Shown here: positions 5,757 to 6,847 of the stretch, one piece after another
Position numbering within the stretch: the stretch's first letter is position 1
Layout: every line of letters begins with the position of its first letter
Origin: Dysgonamonadaceae bacterium
Lineage (GTDB): Bacteria > Bacteroidota > Bacteroidia > Bacteroidales > Azobacteroidaceae
Direction: 5' to 3'
Assembly: GCA_031287395.1 (NCBI GenBank)
Contig: JAITTA010000217.1
Span: forward strand, 1 to 6,847
DNA length: 6,847 nucleotides
Program-made: the position numbers and the translations under genes
The notes under the pieces: generated by a model
What the model saw: the letters and a program-made list of their open reading frames with translations, nothing else
The model's database searches: none
What the model was told of the DNA's origin: nothing

Positions 5757-6847
5757 CTGTTTTTTCTTTTAACCATTTCCGTTCACCTTCATCCAATCCG
5801 GGCGAAAGGACATCATATACTTTTTTATGATAAACATTCAGCCAATCGATTTCTTCTTTCAAAAGCAGGGATTTATTGATTGGGTTCTTGTCTATCGGGC
5901 ACAATGTTAAAGTCTCAAACTGATAAAACTCTCCAAATGCTGTTTCTTCCGCTTTTTCCGCAAGGATTAAATTTTCAATCCGGATACCATATTCCCCTGT
6001 CCGGTAAATTCCCGGTTCATTTGAAGTAACCATCCCAGGGGCTATTGCAACAGAATTGTATTCCATGCGAATGCTGTGCGGACCCTCGTGTACATTCAGA
6101 AAATGCCCGACACCGTGTCCGGTACCATGCAAATAATTAACTCCATCCTTCCATAAAGCCTGTCTTGCCAATACATCCAACTGCACCCCTTTGGTACCTT
6201 TCGGAAATTGAGCCATTGATAAACCGATATTCCCTTTCAGAACAGCCGTATAGTCATTTTTCATTGCTTCGGTGACCTCTCCTACTGCAAAAGTCCGGGT
6301 AATATCAGTCGTACCGTCAAAAAACTGAGCCCCCGAATCAACCAACAACAAACCTTTCTTCCGGATATTTACATTGGTTGCTTCCGTTGCACTATAATGC
6401 ACTATGGCTCCATGATCGGCATAACCGACTATCGGCGAAAAACTTTCTCCGAAATACAACTCCTGTTGGCTGCGATATTCCCGAAGTTTTTCACTCACAT
6501 CCAATTCCGTGACTTGTTCCCCCGACGACAGGGCTTCTTCCAACCACATCCAGAAATGGACCAATGCAATTCCGTCTTTTTTCATTGCATTACGAAAACC
6601 ATTTATTTCCGTTTCATTTTTAACACTCTTAAGCATATCCACAGGATGTATTGAGGTCTCAATCACAGGACAACATTCCGGAATTGCGTCAAAAAGCTCA
6701 GAATTGATTTTGGAAGGATTAATCAACAAACAAGTATCTTCTTTCAGATTTCCGATATAATCTGTAATCTTCTCATAATCGGCAAAAATAATTCCCTGCA
6801 ATTTCAAATAACCGGCAACCTCCGAACTTAATTTACGAGGATTGATA
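5746..6847 (-). CDS. Aminopeptidase P family protein (Xaa-Pro aminopeptidase, M24B), 5' end outside window
   Basis: The reading frame stays open to the window edge (first full codons read INPRKLSSEVAGYL), so this is the C-terminal 366 residues of a longer protein; a TTG at 6807 is internal rather than a start. Family members of this long type have about 590-600 aa, so roughly 230 residues are missing. The pita-bread metallopeptidase fold is complete, numbering from the first visible codon: probable catalytic His150 (GAIVHYSA), metal ligands Asp170 (LLVDSGAQF), Asp181 (GTTDITRT), His244 (HGTGHGVGHFLNVHEGP), Glu277 (SNEPGIY) and Glu291 (GIRIENL). All five ligands are present, so the enzyme should bind two metal ions, usually Mn2+, and remove an N-terminal residue preceding proline. 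The HGTGHGVG and NVHEGP forms and a C-terminal extension (about 310-366, LCPIDKNPINKSLL and onward) match the eukaryote-like APP1 group and its M24 C-terminal domain, not E. coli PepP. It is probably cytoplasmic. Confidence 0.95.
   Translation of the reverse strand, partial: INPRKLSSEVAGYLKLQGIIFADYEKITDYIGNLKEDTCLLINPSKINSELFDAIPECCPVIETSIHPVDMLKSVKNETEINGFRNAMKKDGIALVHFWMWLEEALSSGEQVTELDVSEKLREYRSQQELYFGESFSPIVGYADHGAIVHYSATEATNVNIRKKGLLLVDSGAQFFDGTTDITRTFAVGEVTEAMKNDYTAVLKGNIGLSMAQFPKGTKGVQLDVLARQALWKDGVNYLHGTGHGVGHFLNVHEGPHSIRMEYNSVAIAPGMVTSNEPGIYRTGEYGIRIENLILAEKAEETAFGEFYQFETLTLCPIDKNPINKSLLLKEEIDWLNVYHKKVYDVLSPGLDEGERKWLKEKTDEI

Noticed and set aside
6805..6807. TTG at 6807 as the start of the aminopeptidase
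   Set aside because: The frame continues upstream to the window edge with plausible protein sequence (SSEVAGYL just before), and the family is about 230 residues longer at its N-terminus, so this TTG is an internal leucine codon.
1..6847. CRISPR array, tRNA, rRNA, phage, toxin-antitoxin or defence genes
   Set aside because: No regularly spaced repeats, no RNA gene sequences and no such protein motifs were seen; over 95 percent of the window is occupied by four metabolic or housekeeping-type genes.

Overview
The window looks like chromosomal DNA from a member of the Bacteroidota, most likely the Bacteroidales. The evidence is the fused trehalose-phosphate synthase/phosphatase, a secreted TlpA-type thioredoxin with a DUF4369-like N-terminus, a eukaryote-like long aminopeptidase P, AT-rich start regions with little Shine-Dalgarno signal, and a TAnnTTTG-type promoter. 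No genus can be assigned from the sequence alone. All four recognisable genes lie on the minus strand, so transcription runs from high to low coordinates.

First in transcription order (6847 to 5746) is the C-terminal 366 residues of an M24 aminopeptidase P whose N-terminus lies outside the window. It overlaps by 11 bp the next gene (5756 to 4347), a secreted 469-residue thioredoxin-fold protein with a CGHC active site. These two probably share a transcript. A 158-bp non-coding gap follows, holding a good candidate Bacteroidota promoter and a leader with an unusually strong Shine-Dalgarno-like sequence in front of a possible 19-codon leader ORF.

That leader precedes a two-gene trehalose operon. 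The first gene (4188 to 2014) is a 724-residue fusion of trehalose-6-phosphate synthase (GT20) and trehalose-6-phosphate phosphatase (HAD). The second (1989 or 1983 to 184), 24 or 30 bp downstream, is a cytoplasmic GH15 hydrolase of the trehalase/glucoamylase-like type. The operon therefore seems to pair synthesis of trehalose with an enzyme that may break it down.

The low-coordinate end (1-183) holds no clear gene. It contains a striking nested palindrome whose core resembles two abutting IS3-family ends. On the minus strand an outer stem is followed by a U-rich tract, so it may also terminate the trehalose operon. Apart from that element, the intra-gene 12-bp tandem repeat in the synthase domain and the leader upstream of the fusion gene, the window is ordinary metabolic DNA. 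I saw no convincing new multi-gene system.
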